Shown piece by piece: positions 31,091 to 40,408 of a stretch of 64,000 bases of DNA. The stretch's first letter is position 1, and each line of letters opens with the position of its first letter. This DNA comes from Yersinia pekkanenii (GTDB taxonomy: Bacteria; Pseudomonadota; Gammaproteobacteria; Enterobacterales; Enterobacteriaceae): assembly GCF_001152565.1 (NCBI RefSeq), contig NZ_CQAZ01000012.1, positions 56,470-120,469 on the forward strand, written 5' to 3'. A program made the translations under genes and the position numbers. The notes beneath the pieces were generated by a model. That model did not search any database. It was not told the origin of the DNA and saw only the letters and a program-made list of their open reading frames with translations.

Positions 31091-31158
31091 CTACCCAAAG
31101 TCATTGGCATTGCAGCCAGGCAGCCAACGCACATGCAGCTTGAAGTATGATGAGTATA
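31091..31158. repeat. Truncated ERIC element
   Basis: The right half matches canonical ERIC: CAGCCAACGCACATGCAGCT followed by TGAAGTATGATGAGTATA. The left half is reduced to CTACCCAAAGTCATTGGCATT. About 68 bases remain of the usual 127. It lies between the response regulator and the HbpS-like gene. Confidence 0.75.
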
Positions 31159-31268
31159 GGTAGAACTACGGAGCAAAACGGGTAGTTAGCCGACTATTTT
31201 TTCACCACTTATCGCCGTAGCATAGCGGTACTGTGATGAAATCACTTCGCTAACAATAAGGATTTTAT

Positions 31269-31760
31269 ATGATCAAGCCTATTGCCCTGACCTCCGCCTT
31301 ATTCATCGGCCTGATAACTCAAGCCTCTGCTGCGGGTCTAAACACTGAACGCAATATCTCCCAAGCACTGGCCACCGATTTGGCAAGCCGCACCCTCGCC
31401 ATTTGTCAGGCTGATGGCTATAACGTCGCCGTCACTGTGGTAGACCGCGCAGGTATCATCAAAACTGTGCTGCGCGCTGATAATGCCGGGCCACATACCG
31501 TAAAAGCCAGTGAGCAAAAAGCCTTTACTGCTCTGTCGACCAAAACCCCGAGCGGGCAAGTGATGGAAAACAGCCAAAAGACGCCAGCGGCAAATAACCT
31601 GAAAGATATTCCCGGCTTCTTGCTGTTAGGTGGCGGAGTGCCAGTGAAAGCAGGAGATGAAGTGGTGGGTGCGGTAGGGGTTGCCGGTGCGCCAGGAGGC
31701 CATTTGGATGTACAGTGTGCCACCCAGGCATTAGAGCAAATTAAAGCTCAATTAAAATAA
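31269..31760 (+). CDS. Secreted HbpS/GlcG-family (DUF336) protein
   Basis: Exported small protein of the GlcG/HbpS (haem-degrading/haem-binding) family, 163 aa. A Sec signal peptide ends near residue 21 (LITQASA/AG). The mature domain carries family motifs: NVAVTVVDRAG, SEQKAFTALSTKTPSG, GFLLLGGGVPVKAGDEVVGA and GVAGAPGGHLD. In Streptomyces the secreted HbpS binds haem and controls the SenS sensor kinase. Here the gene lies 179 bases after a kinase-regulator pair, a parallel arrangement; the functional link is inference. A terminator follows. Confidence 0.83.
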   Translation: MIKPIALTSALFIGLITQASAAGLNTERNISQALATDLASRTLAICQADGYNVAVTVVDRAGIIKTVLRADNAGPHTVKASEQKAFTALSTKTPSGQVMENSQKTPAANNLKDIPGFLLLGGGVPVKAGDEVVGAVGVAGAPGGHLDVQCATQALEQIKAQLK

Positions 31761-31772
31761 GATGATAAAAAC

Positions 31773-31810
31773 AACGCCCCAACCCTCAGTGTCTAAATCG
31801 GGGGCGTTTT
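31773..31810. terminator. Terminator between hbpS-like gene and adeP (convergent)
   Basis: AACGCCCC pairs with GGGGCGTT around a 20-base loop, with TT on the plus side and AAAA before the stem, so it can act on both strands. It lies in the 76-base gap between two convergent genes. Confidence 0.8.
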
Positions 31811-31836
31811 CAAGATCAATTACCAATCATTCGCTA

Positions 31837-33165
31837 TCAGTGATCAACAAACGCAATTTTCAGCATAAACAACAGCGCCACCACCACCACACATGGGCTG
31901 ATTTCACGCCAGCGACCGGTACCCAACTTCATCAGACAATAAGAGATAAAGCCCAGCGCGATCCCTTCAGTGATAGAGAAGCTGAACGGCATCATCACTG
32001 CGGTAACAAACGCGGGAACCGCTTCAGTCAGATCATCCCATTTCACTCGCGACAAGCTGGATGTCATCAGTACGCCAACATAAATCAACGCACCCGCAGC
32101 AGCATAAGCAGGCACCATACCGGCCAGCGGCGAAATAAACATCACCAGCAAAAAGAGGATCCCGACAACCACTGCGGTTAAACCGGTCCGGCCACCCACA
32201 GCAACCCCAGAAGAGCTTTCAATATAGGCCGTCACTGACGAGGTACCGATTAAAGCACCGGCAACAGAACTGATGCTGTCCACGTACAGCGCTTGTTTCA
32301 TGCGCGGGAACTTGCCTTTATTATCGGTTAAACCGGCTTTATCCGTCACACCAATCAATGTGCCAGATGAATCGAACAAGTTAACCAGCATAAAGGAGAA
32401 AATAACCCCCGCCATACCAATATTCAGCGCACCGGCTATATCAACCTGCCCGACCACAGATGTCACACTTGGCGGCATAGAGAAAATACCAGAGTAATGC
32501 ACATCACCCAGCGCCCAGCCGATGAGGGTCGTCACGACAATCGACACCAGCACCGCAGCATGGATATTCCGTGATGCCAAAACCGCAATGATAAAGAAGC
32601 CCAGCGCCCCCAGCAGCACACTGTGAGAGGTCAAATTACCGACTGCCACCAAGGTATCTGGATTTGCTACCACAATACCGGCATTTTTCAGCCCCATCAT
32701 GGCGATAAACAGACCAATACCGCTGGTGATCCCCACCCGCAGACTCAGCGGAATGTTCGCTATCATCCAATAACGGATACGGAAAATAGTCAGTAGAAGG
32801 AAACCGATTGCGCCCCAGAAAATAGCCCCCATGCCCACTTGCCATGAGATACCCATCGCGCCAACCACCACAAAAGCGAAGAAAGCGTTAAGCCCCATCG
32901 CCGGTGCCAGTGCTACCGGTAAGTTAGCCAATAACCCCATAAAAATGCTGCCAAAAGCGGCGATCAGGCAGGTTGTGACGAATACCGCCTGCACATCCAT
33001 ACCCGCAACCCCTAAAATCTGCGGGTTAACGAATACGATATAGACCATAGTCAAAAAGGTGGTGATACCGGCAATCAGCTCAGTACGGGCGGTTGTACCA
33101 TGCTGTTTCAGTTTAAATACACGTTCGAGCAGCCCCTGCTCAGTATCAAGGTTTGGTTTACTCAT
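31837..33165 (-). CDS. adeP: Adenine permease AdeP/YieG (NCS2/AzgA-like)
   Basis: Proton-coupled adenine importer of the inner membrane, identified by near identity to E. coli YieG (AdeP). The 442-aa protein has about 12-14 membrane spans. It has the conserved segments PAMGLNAFFAFVVVGAMG and SVTAYIESSSGVAVGGRTGL, the region of the substrate-binding glutamate in this family. The start is ATG at 33165 (MSKPNLDTEQG); the frame extends upstream to 33222 but without conserved residues. It is divergent from yieH as in E. coli. Confidence 0.94.
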   Translation of the reverse strand: MSKPNLDTEQGLLERVFKLKQHGTTARTELIAGITTFLTMVYIVFVNPQILGVAGMDVQAVFVTTCLIAAFGSIFMGLLANLPVALAPAMGLNAFFAFVVVGAMGISWQVGMGAIFWGAIGFLLLTIFRIRYWMIANIPLSLRVGITSGIGLFIAMMGLKNAGIVVANPDTLVAVGNLTSHSVLLGALGFFIIAVLASRNIHAAVLVSIVVTTLIGWALGDVHYSGIFSMPPSVTSVVGQVDIAGALNIGMAGVIFSFMLVNLFDSSGTLIGVTDKAGLTDNKGKFPRMKQALYVDSISSVAGALIGTSSVTAYIESSSGVAVGGRTGLTAVVVGILFLLVMFISPLAGMVPAYAAAGALIYVGVLMTSSLSRVKWDDLTEAVPAFVTAVMMPFSFSITEGIALGFISYCLMKLGTGRWREISPCVVVVALLFMLKIAFVDH

Positions 33166-33434
33166 TCGAAGAGTTCCACAAAAGGGAGTGATAGTCGGGG
33201 AGTATCCTATAACAAAAAACACGAGGTTAGAGCGAGATCACACTATTTTTGACTATTTTTTATCTACCGAGTTGCGCAACAGATGGCTTGATGTTAACCA
33301 CCACCAATATAACCCATTGAAATTTATTAAATTAATATAAATTTAATTGATAGCAGGGTAATTATATATCGCATTCTCGGGCAGGATGGTTAAAGTGGGA
33401 TAAAGAGGGTTGGTATGATTAAAGGGAGAAATAA

Positions 33435-34103
33435 GTGAGTAACATTGAATGCGTCATGTTCGATTGCGACGGTACCTTAGTGGACAGTGAAGTCTTGTGT
33501 TGTCAGGCATATGTCGTAATGTTTGCCCATTATGATATTCACCTGTCGCTGGAAGAGGTGATTAAACGCTTTAAGGGCGTAAAACTCAATGAGATTGTCG
33601 CACTGGTGAGCCAGGAAAATGGCCTGGACCAACCAATAGAAACGCTGGAGAAACTCTATCGCGATGAAGTTGCTCGCTTGTTTGATACTCAGTTGCAGCC
33701 TATCGCTGGGGCAAAGACCCTACTAGAGCAAATCACCCTGCCGGTTTGCGTGGTATCCAATGGGCCGGTCAGTAAAATGCAGCACTCCCTTGGCCTGACT
33801 GGATTACTGCCTTTCTTTGATAACCGGCTGTACAGCGGCTACGACATTCAACGCTGGAAACCAGATCCAGCGTTGATTTATCATGCAGCCAGAGAGATGA
33901 AGGTCGCCGCTGAGCACTGTATTTTGGTGGAAGACTCTGCCGCGGGTACTCACGCCGGGATTGCCGCGGGTATACCGGTATTTTACTACTGCGCCGATCC
34001 ACACAACCAGCCGATACACCATCCGCTGGTTACCCTATTTGATGATATGCAGCAATTGCCTGATCTATGGCACGCAAGAGGCTGGCATATCACCGGCCAT
34101 TAA
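33435..34103 (+). CDS. yieH: HAD-IA phosphatase YieH (6-phosphogluconate phosphatase type)
   Basis: Haloacid-dehalogenase phosphatase, 222 aa. Nucleophile Asp10 and acid-base Asp12 lie in MFDCDGTLVDSE. A helical cap follows, then VVSNGP (motif II), KPDP (motif III Lys) and VEDSAAGTHAGIAAG (motif IV). E. coli YieH dephosphorylates 6-phosphogluconate and other sugar phosphates. Translation starts at GTG 33435 with AAGGGAG eight bases upstream. It ends overlapping the 3' end of the convergent permease gene by four bases. Confidence 0.92.
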   Translation: MSNIECVMFDCDGTLVDSEVLCCQAYVVMFAHYDIHLSLEEVIKRFKGVKLNEIVALVSQENGLDQPIETLEKLYRDEVARLFDTQLQPIAGAKTLLEQITLPVCVVSNGPVSKMQHSLGLTGLLPFFDNRLYSGYDIQRWKPDPALIYHAAREMKVAAEHCILVEDSAAGTHAGIAAGIPVFYYCADPHNQPIHHPLVTLFDDMQQLPDLWHARGWHITGH

Positions 34104-34855
34104 CTGACTGACAATGCGGGTCTATTTCGCCACCAGCGCCATGAACGTTTAATGGCGCTTTGCTTCTTAATCGCATGTTGCGGGCTGAAGCGGCGGTTAA
34201 GGCCATTCGCCAGCAGATCCAATGACAGACATAAAACAAAGTAGACCAACGCGACAAACAGGAACACTTCCATCGGGTACACCATGCTGCGATTATTGAC
34301 CTGAGTCGCCAGAAACGTCAGTTCATTCACTCCGACGATATAAGCCAGTGACGTATCCTTAATCAATGAAATCCATTGATTAATAAATGACGGCACCATG
34401 ATGCGCAATGCTTGCGGTAATACCACAAACCATAATACCTGCCAGCGATTAAAACCTAACGACAACCCTGCCTGCCACTGCCCGGCACCGATAGCTACAA
34501 TCCCTGCTTTTACCGCGTGAGCCAGATATGCGGCAGCAATTAGCGCCAGCGCGCATACTACCGTGGTGATTTCGGGTATATCCACACCAAATACAATTGG
34601 CAGTAGGAAATAGGTCCAGAAAATCAGCATAATCACCGGAATAGCACGGAAAAACCCCAAAAAAGCGGCTAATATACCTGCCCAGACACCACGAGACATG
34701 GCCAGCAATACGCCCAAAATGATGCCTAAAATAGCAGAAGCAACTCCGGCGATAATGCTGATCAACAAGGTTAATGCCGCGCCGCCCAACGGACCATCCG
34801 GGAAAGTGCCCCACAGGAGATAAGTCCAGTTATCGGCAATTATGGTAAAATCCAT
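34100..34855 (-). CDS. Polar amino-acid ABC transporter permease (GltK/HisM type)
   Basis: Inner-membrane permease, 251 aa with about five spans. The His/Glu/Gln/Arg-opine family motif is visible (FFRAIPVIMLIFWTYFLLP) and the EAA-type loop reads AGLSLGFNRWQVLWFVVLPQA. The start is ATG at 34855, one base after the stop of the partner permease, so the two are coupled. A basic C-terminal tail (IKRSWRWWRNR) follows the last span. No ATP-binding gene follows; the cluster ends here against yieH. Confidence 0.9.
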   Translation of the reverse strand: MDFTIIADNWTYLLWGTFPDGPLGGAALTLLISIIAGVASAILGIILGVLLAMSRGVWAGILAAFLGFFRAIPVIMLIFWTYFLLPIVFGVDIPEITTVVCALALIAAAYLAHAVKAGIVAIGAGQWQAGLSLGFNRWQVLWFVVLPQALRIMVPSFINQWISLIKDTSLAYIVGVNELTFLATQVNNRSMVYPMEVFLFVALVYFVLCLSLDLLANGLNRRFSPQHAIKKQSAIKRSWRWWRNRPALSVS

Positions 34856-34856
34856 C

Positions 34857-35594
34857 TCAATGCCCCTTGACCGCGGTTCGTTGTTGACGCCACATGCCCC
34901 AGGCTTCAATCAACGCGATAATGGCGATATACAATACCGTTGCCACACCGAATGCCTGAAATGTCCTTAACGTCTCGGTTTCAACTTGACGGGAAGCATA
35001 AGAAAGTTCAGCGACTCCAATCGCCATCGCTAATGACGAATTTTTAATAATATTCATATATTGGCCAAGTAACGGCGGCATAGCGATTTTCAACGCCTGC
35101 GGTAATATCACATGGCGCATGGATTGCCAGCCAGTTAGCCCCAGAGCATGAGCGGCATATTTTTGCCCCTTCGCTACCCCACTGATCCCTGCACGTAACT
35201 CTTCAGCAATAAATGCGGTGGAATAGAGAGTCAACCCGATAAAACCGGCTAAAAATTCAAAAGAAGGCCAGCTCAGCGTTAGCCCGAAAGCGGTTAGTTC
35301 ATGGGGAGTATTGAGCCAAGGGATCCAAGATGCAGGTAGGAATTGGCTGGCGGCAAAATACCAAAAGAACAGTTGGATCAGCAGCGGCGTATTACGAAAT
35401 AGCGTGCTGTAACCCACAGCAGACCATTGCAAGGCTTTAAGTTCGCTATCTCTGGCTGCGGCTAGCAAAAAACCTAAGAGCGTGGAGGCCACTACTGTAC
35501 AGGCGGAAATCCACAGCGTAAGCAGAAAACCGCTCCACAGCCAGCCAAGGTATTGCGGGGCCAGCAGCCAATCAGTGAGATGATGTAGATTCAT
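34857..35594 (-). CDS. Polar amino-acid ABC transporter permease (GltJ/HisQ type)
   Basis: Inner-membrane permease, 245 aa, partner of the next gene. It has the family N-terminal arrangement FLLTLWISACTVVASTLLGF, RNTPLLIQLFFWYF, and the EAA loop KYAAHALGLTGWQSMRHVILPQA. Together the two permeases would form a heterodimeric channel for glutamate/aspartate- or glutamine-like amino acids. It lies downstream of the binding-protein gene, with a 160-base gap containing a palindromic repeat. Confidence 0.9.
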   Translation of the reverse strand: MNLHHLTDWLLAPQYLGWLWSGFLLTLWISACTVVASTLLGFLLAAARDSELKALQWSAVGYSTLFRNTPLLIQLFFWYFAASQFLPASWIPWLNTPHELTAFGLTLSWPSFEFLAGFIGLTLYSTAFIAEELRAGISGVAKGQKYAAHALGLTGWQSMRHVILPQALKIAMPPLLGQYMNIIKNSSLAMAIGVAELSYASRQVETETLRTFQAFGVATVLYIAIIALIEAWGMWRQQRTAVKGH

Positions 35595-35681
35595 AGGATT
35601 TTAGGCCTATATCCGTCTGATATCCGAATAGCACGGGTATTTACATACACAATAAAATCCATCTTATTTTTACGACAGCGC

Positions 35682-35754
35682 TATAGCCAAAACCCTTAAC
35701 GTTGCAGGTAGGGTATGCAGCTAACCCCCTGCAACTTCAAGGACGAAGGATATA
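35682..35754. repeat. Short ERIC-like palindromic element
   Basis: GTTGCAGG (35701-35708) and CCTGCAAC (35728-35735) form a perfect stem. The element ends in ACTTCAAGGACGAAGGATATA, abutting the stop codon of the substrate-binding protein. It is placed where it could stabilise the upstream mRNA relative to the permease part. Confidence 0.6.
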
Positions 35755-36609
35755 TTAGGCTTTAGGCTGTTGATCCAGGGGCGCAAATTTAAACTCACCG
35801 CGCGGCTGGGATGCATTGGTTTCCGGCCCGAACCAACGGTCATAAATTTCCACCGCCTGGCCGTCTTTTTCCAGTTTAACCAGTGTTTCGTTAACACTCG
35901 CCGTTAAACGATCTTCACCTTTAGGAATACCCACGCCCTGATATTCTTTGGTAATACTGAAAGGCGATATCTCAAAGTCAGCTTTTTGTGCCGCTGGCAG
36001 ATTACCCAGCAGACCAACAAGTTTTGCATCATCCTGAGTGATAGCTTGAACATTACCATTACGCAGAGCAGTGAATGCCAACGGGGTATCATCGTAAGAA
36101 ATTACTTTCGCAGTGGGATAATGCTCACGCAGGGTAATTTCCTGAACCGTCCCTTTATCGGCACCAATTCGTAATTTACGGATATCTTCAGGTGTTTTTA
36201 ACACACCTTTATGAGCAATAAATTTCTGACCGGTGGCGAAATACGGCAAACTGAAGTTCACTTCTTTCGCGCGCTCATCAGTAATAGTGAAGTTGGCGGC
36301 AATCAAATCCACTTTTTTGGACGTCAGCAACGGAATGCGGTTAGCTGGATTGGTTGCGCGCAATTCCACTTTCACCCCTAAGTCCTTAGCGATAGCATTT
36401 GCGATATCCACATCATATCCCACCAGTTTTTTAGTCTGTGGGTCGATATAACCAAACGGCGGGTTACTATCAAAAACAGCAATTCGCACCACGCCAGCTT
36501 GCTTGATATCGTCCAGTTTATCTGCATGAGCCGCGCCAGAAAGCGTAGCCAGGCCAGCTAATAGCGTTAATGCGATTGCGCTTTTTTTAGTGGAAAGAGA
36601 TTGCTTCAT
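35755..36609 (-). CDS. Periplasmic amino-acid-binding protein (SBP family 3)
   Basis: Solute-binding protein for a polar amino acid, 284 aa. The signal peptide is MKQSLSTKKSAIALTLLAGL and onward, cleaved near residue 29 (GAAHA/DK). The family-3 signature GYDVDIANAIAKDLG follows, then two alternating lobes with IAANFTITDERAKEVNFSLPY. The substrate may be glutamate, aspartate or a similar polar amino acid, not fixed here. The start ATG at 36609 follows AGGAGC. It is the first gene of a binding protein-permease-permease unit without an ATPase. Confidence 0.9.
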   Translation of the reverse strand: MKQSLSTKKSAIALTLLAGLATLSGAAHADKLDDIKQAGVVRIAVFDSNPPFGYIDPQTKKLVGYDVDIANAIAKDLGVKVELRATNPANRIPLLTSKKVDLIAANFTITDERAKEVNFSLPYFATGQKFIAHKGVLKTPEDIRKLRIGADKGTVQEITLREHYPTAKVISYDDTPLAFTALRNGNVQAITQDDAKLVGLLGNLPAAQKADFEISPFSITKEYQGVGIPKGEDRLTASVNETLVKLEKDGQAVEIYDRWFGPETNASQPRGEFKFAPLDQQPKA

Positions 36610-36745
36610 GGAAAGCTCCTAAGGTAATTGAAATCTTGTGATGTTCATAAGCTATCAATTTGCCGTTAGGTCAGGAAATAATATAAAACGATATCTTTAT
36701 AACCAATTAATCTCAGTGAATGAATCTCATTATATTGATAAAAAA

Positions 36746-37417
36746 TCATGGGTTACTGGTAGATTTATTCGTAGATGTTTCATCAATTACCTGAATACTT
36801 TCTTGCCTCGCAACCACCACTGGCTTTATTTTGCTCTTGTTCTGGCTAGAGGACTCTTCTGTAATCTCTGATTGACCAATAAAGATACCCCCTTTCTTGA
36901 TTGAGAAATTACTGCCTTTTACGATGCCATTTAAACGGCCATTTTCCAGAATTTCCAGATGTTCAGAAACACAAACCCCCTCCACCCGCCCATCAACGGT
37001 AATATGCGGAGCGGTTAAGTTCCCTTCAATCTGGCCGCTGCGCATCAACCTTATGGTGCCCTCATTAACCGTAATATCGCCAATCACGACACCGTAAACT
37101 TGAATATCGCCATCGAGATTAACATCACCTTTTAATTGCGTTCCTGCGGCAATAACAGTATTGATTTTAGTGGTATCCGGTGCCATATCAGGTAAAGCTG
37201 AATTGACTTTTTTAGCGAAATCAATCACTGATGACACCTCGCTATTAGTGTTATTTTTCTTTTTAAACATAATTTTTACCAAAATAAACATTAGGAATAA
37301 GGTAGGAGCAAGTAGTAGGTAAAAAAATAAGTTGTAAACGATATAACTGACTAAACATGCAATCCACAGCAGCCAAAAGAGGCTAAGCGTGATATTTTTG
37401 TGCATATACAGACTCAT
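36746..37417 (-). CDS. Membrane-anchored bactofilin (polymer-forming cytoskeletal protein, CcmA-like)
   Basis: Bactofilin family (DUF583) protein, about 223-225 aa. Two N-terminal membrane spans (about 10-30 and 33-52, TLSLFWLLWIACLVSYIVYN and YLLLAPTLFLMFILVKIMF) precede a basic stop and a linker. The beta-helical bactofilin domain (about 85-185) has regular repeats such as TQLKGDVNLDGDIQVYG, GQIEGNLTAPHITVDGRVEG and NGRLNGIVKG. The C-terminal tail is polar, rich in Ser, Asn and Lys. The layout recalls Proteus CcmA, which affects cell shape. The start is ATG 37417 or GTG 37423; neither has a strong ribosome site. Confidence 0.85.
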   Translation of the reverse strand: MSLYMHKNITLSLFWLLWIACLVSYIVYNLFFYLLLAPTLFLMFILVKIMFKKKNNTNSEVSSVIDFAKKVNSALPDMAPDTTKINTVIAAGTQLKGDVNLDGDIQVYGVVIGDITVNEGTIRLMRSGQIEGNLTAPHITVDGRVEGVCVSEHLEILENGRLNGIVKGSNFSIKKGGIFIGQSEITEESSSQNKSKIKPVVVARQESIQVIDETSTNKSTSNP

Positions 37418-37423
37418 GTTCAC

Positions 37424-37702
37424 TTATCCCGCCCCCGCGTAAAATATATAAAAATAATTATGTTAAGCTGAAAAATTACATACTCCCGAAAAAAAATGAT
37501 ATGGGAAACAGACCTTCCACCAAAAGGAAAATACATTTCCTATCAATAATTAAATCATCAGGAAAATATAAAAACAGAGAAACAAACTTCCATTTAATTA
37601 TGTCAATCAATTAGGGTTTAGAATATAAACAAACATGAAACAATGTAGAGTTAATTTATATTGTTCAAAGAAAGGAAGGTAAAAACGGGTGGAGTCAAAG
37701 AC
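37424..37702. other. AT-rich intergenic region, no gene seen
   Basis: About 280 bases of AT-rich DNA between the bactofilin gene and the phoU terminator. No ORF with a start and ribosome site, RNA gene or palindromic repeat was recognised. It presumably holds the bactofilin promoter. Confidence 0.5.
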
Positions 37703-37748
37703 AAAAACCGATCCCCAACCCACCTAATTCGCCAGGATGATTGGGGAT
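37703..37748 (-). terminator. Terminator after phoU
   Basis: ATCCCCAA (37711-37718) pairs with TTGGGGAT (37741-37748), and on the minus strand CGGTTTTT follows. It lies just beyond the phoU stop and ends the pst-phoU transcript. Confidence 0.85.
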
Positions 37749-37752
37749 ATTG

Positions 37753-38475
37753 TTATTTTTCAGTCTTACTGGAAAGTAGTTTCTCTAAGTCATCCCCACC
37801 AAGGTGGCGGAAGTCCTGCCCTTTGACGAAGTAGAAAATAAATTCACAAATATTCTGGCAGCGGTCACCAATACGTTCAATGGAGCGGGCGCAAAACAGC
37901 GCTGTCAGTACACTAGGGATGGTGCGCGGATCTTCCATCATATAAGTCATCAATTGGCGCACGATGCCTTCATATTCCTGATCGACCTTTTTGTCTTCAC
38001 GATAGATACGAATAGCTTCATCCAAATCCATGCGAGCAAAGGCGTCCAGCACATCATGCAGCATTTGCACCGTATGTCGGCCCAAAGACTCCAGACTAAC
38101 CAGCAAAGGCTGGTGCTGATGAGAGAACTTTTCCAATGCCGTACGGCAAATTTTATCCGCGACGTCACCAATACGTTCCAGCTCAGAAATAGTCTTGATA
38201 ATGGCCATCACCAAACGCAAATCACTGGCGGTTGGCTGACGTTTGGCAATGATGCGCACGCAGGCTTCATCAATGGCCACTTCCATCATATTGACCTTTC
38301 TATCGCCCGCAATGACCTGCTTCGCCAGTTCACCGTCCTGATTATGCATTGCGGTGATCGCATCAGATAATTGTTGTTCCACCAGCCCACCCATAGTTAA
38401 AACTTGGGTGCGGATATGCTCAAGTTCTGCATTGAACTGGCCAGAAATATGTTTATTTAGATTCAAGTTATCCAT
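37753..38475 (-). CDS. phoU: Phosphate-specific transport regulator PhoU
   Basis: Negative regulator linking PstSCAB to PhoR, needed to shut off the Pho regulon when phosphate is plentiful. The 240-aa all-helical protein has two three-helix repeats (about 15-110 and 115-225). Metal-binding-type motifs E(x)4RIGDxxxxI appear as [12 protein letters not shown] and [12 protein letters not shown]. Length and sequence are near those of E. coli PhoU (241 aa). It is the last gene of the pst operon and is separated from pstB by an ERIC element. Confidence 0.97.
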   Translation of the reverse strand: MDNLNLNKHISGQFNAELEHIRTQVLTMGGLVEQQLSDAITAMHNQDGELAKQVIAGDRKVNMMEVAIDEACVRIIAKRQPTASDLRLVMAIIKTISELERIGDVADKICRTALEKFSHQHQPLLVSLESLGRHTVQMLHDVLDAFARMDLDEAIRIYREDKKVDQEYEGIVRQLMTYMMEDPRTIPSVLTALFCARSIERIGDRCQNICEFIFYFVKGQDFRHLGGDDLEKLLSSKTEK

Positions 38476-38511
38476 AATACTTCCCGTACATGTAAATAGG
38501 CAAAATTACTA

Positions 38512-38638
38512 TATACCCTAAATAATTCGAGTTGCAGGAAGGCGGCAATTGAGCGAATCCCCAGTCACTTACTTAAGTAAGTGACTGGGGTGAACGAAAG
38601 CAGCCAACGCACATGCAGCTTGAAGTATGACGGGGATA
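38512..38638 (+). repeat. ERIC element (127 bp) between pstB and phoU
   Basis: A full-length ERIC: starts TATACCCTAAATAATTCGAG, has the central palindrome CAGTCACTTACTTAAGTAAG continuing TGACTGGGGTGAACG, and ends CAGCTTGAAGTATGACGGGG ATA. The 127-base length is exactly the classical size. It lies in the transcribed gap between pstB and phoU, six bases from the pstB stop. Confidence 0.93.
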
Positions 38639-38644
38639 GGCCCC

Positions 38645-39436
<792 letters not shown>

Positions 39437-39519
39437 TTAGCCAATGCCGCCGTAGCCGCATTTTGAAATTTATTGGCGAATCGGTTTTTTCTTAGCTCAT
39501 CACTATTGTTGCGCGCTAA

Positions 39520-40407
39520 TTAATACTTTTTCTTCGCGAAAATAACCCGAGCCAGAATATTCAATAACAGAACGCACAGGGTAATCAACAGCACCCCAGC
39601 CCAAGCCAACTGCTGCCATTCGGCAAACGGACTCATGGCAAACTTAAATATGGTGACCGGCAAGTTAGCAATAGGCCGACTCAGGTCGGTACTCCAGAAC
39701 TGGTTGGAGAGCGAGGTAAACAACAGTGGTGCTGTTTCACCGGCAATACGCGCCACTGCCAGCAAAATACCGGTCAAAATACCCGAGATAGACGCTTTCA
39801 GCGTAATGGCTGATATCATGCGCCACTTTGGCGTTCCCAATGCATAAGCCGCTTCGCGCAAGCTATCCGGTACCAGCTTCAGCATGTTTTCAGTGGTGCG
39901 GATAACAATAGGCACTTGTAATAGCGCCAGCGCAATCACCCCAGCCCAGCCAGAGAAGTGCTCCATCCGCGTCACCACGATGGTGTAAACAAACAAGCCG
40001 ACAACGATAGATGGTGCCGATAACAAAATGTCATTAATAAAGCGGGTGATTTCCGCCAACCAAGATTTACGGCCATATTCCGCCAGATAAATCCCCGCCA
40101 TGATACCCAGTGGCGTACCGATAACGGTTGCCCACAGAATCAACAAACCACTGCCCGCAATGGCATTTGCCAAGCCCCCTCCTGCGGTATTAGGGGGCGG
40201 GGTCATCTCGGTAAACAGCGCCAGAGACATCCCGTCAATACCCTTGGTGATAGTAGAGAATAAAATCCACACCAGCCAGAACAAGCCGAATGCCATGGTT
40301 GCCATTGAAAGTATCAAGGCAATTCGGTTCTTTTGACGACGCCATGCCTGCTTTTTACGGCGGGATTCCATCAGCGTCGCATCACTTTGCATATTCATGG
40401 TCGCCAT
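39520..40407 (-). CDS. pstA: Phosphate ABC transporter permease PstA
   Basis: Inner-membrane permease of the Pst system, 295 aa with six spans; it forms the channel with PstC. The EAA loop reads [24 protein letters not shown]. The N-terminal cytoplasmic segment is basic ([15 protein letters not shown]), typical for PstA. The start is taken at ATG 40407, two bases after pstC stops; ATGs at codon 4 and 6 are alternatives. A 98-base gap precedes pstB. Confidence 0.96.
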   Translation of the reverse strand: MATMNMQSDATLMESRRKKQAWRRQKNRIALILSMATMAFGLFWLVWILFSTITKGIDGMSLALFTEMTPPPNTAGGGLANAIAGSGLLILWATVIGTPLGIMAGIYLAEYGRKSWLAEITRFINDILLSAPSIVVGLFVYTIVVTRMEHFSGWAGVIALALLQVPIVIRTTENMLKLVPDSLREAAYALGTPKWRMISAITLKASISGILTGILLAVARIAGETAPLLFTSLSNQFWSTDLSRPIANLPVTIFKFAMSPFAEWQQLAWAGVLLITLCVLLLNILARVIFAKKKY

Positions 40408-40408
40408 G

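Noticed and set aside
31232-31246. TGTGATGAAATCACT, looking like a CRP site upstream of the HbpS-like gene
   Set aside because: The half-sites are separated by five bases; CRP sites need six. It may still be some operator, but CRP is not supported.
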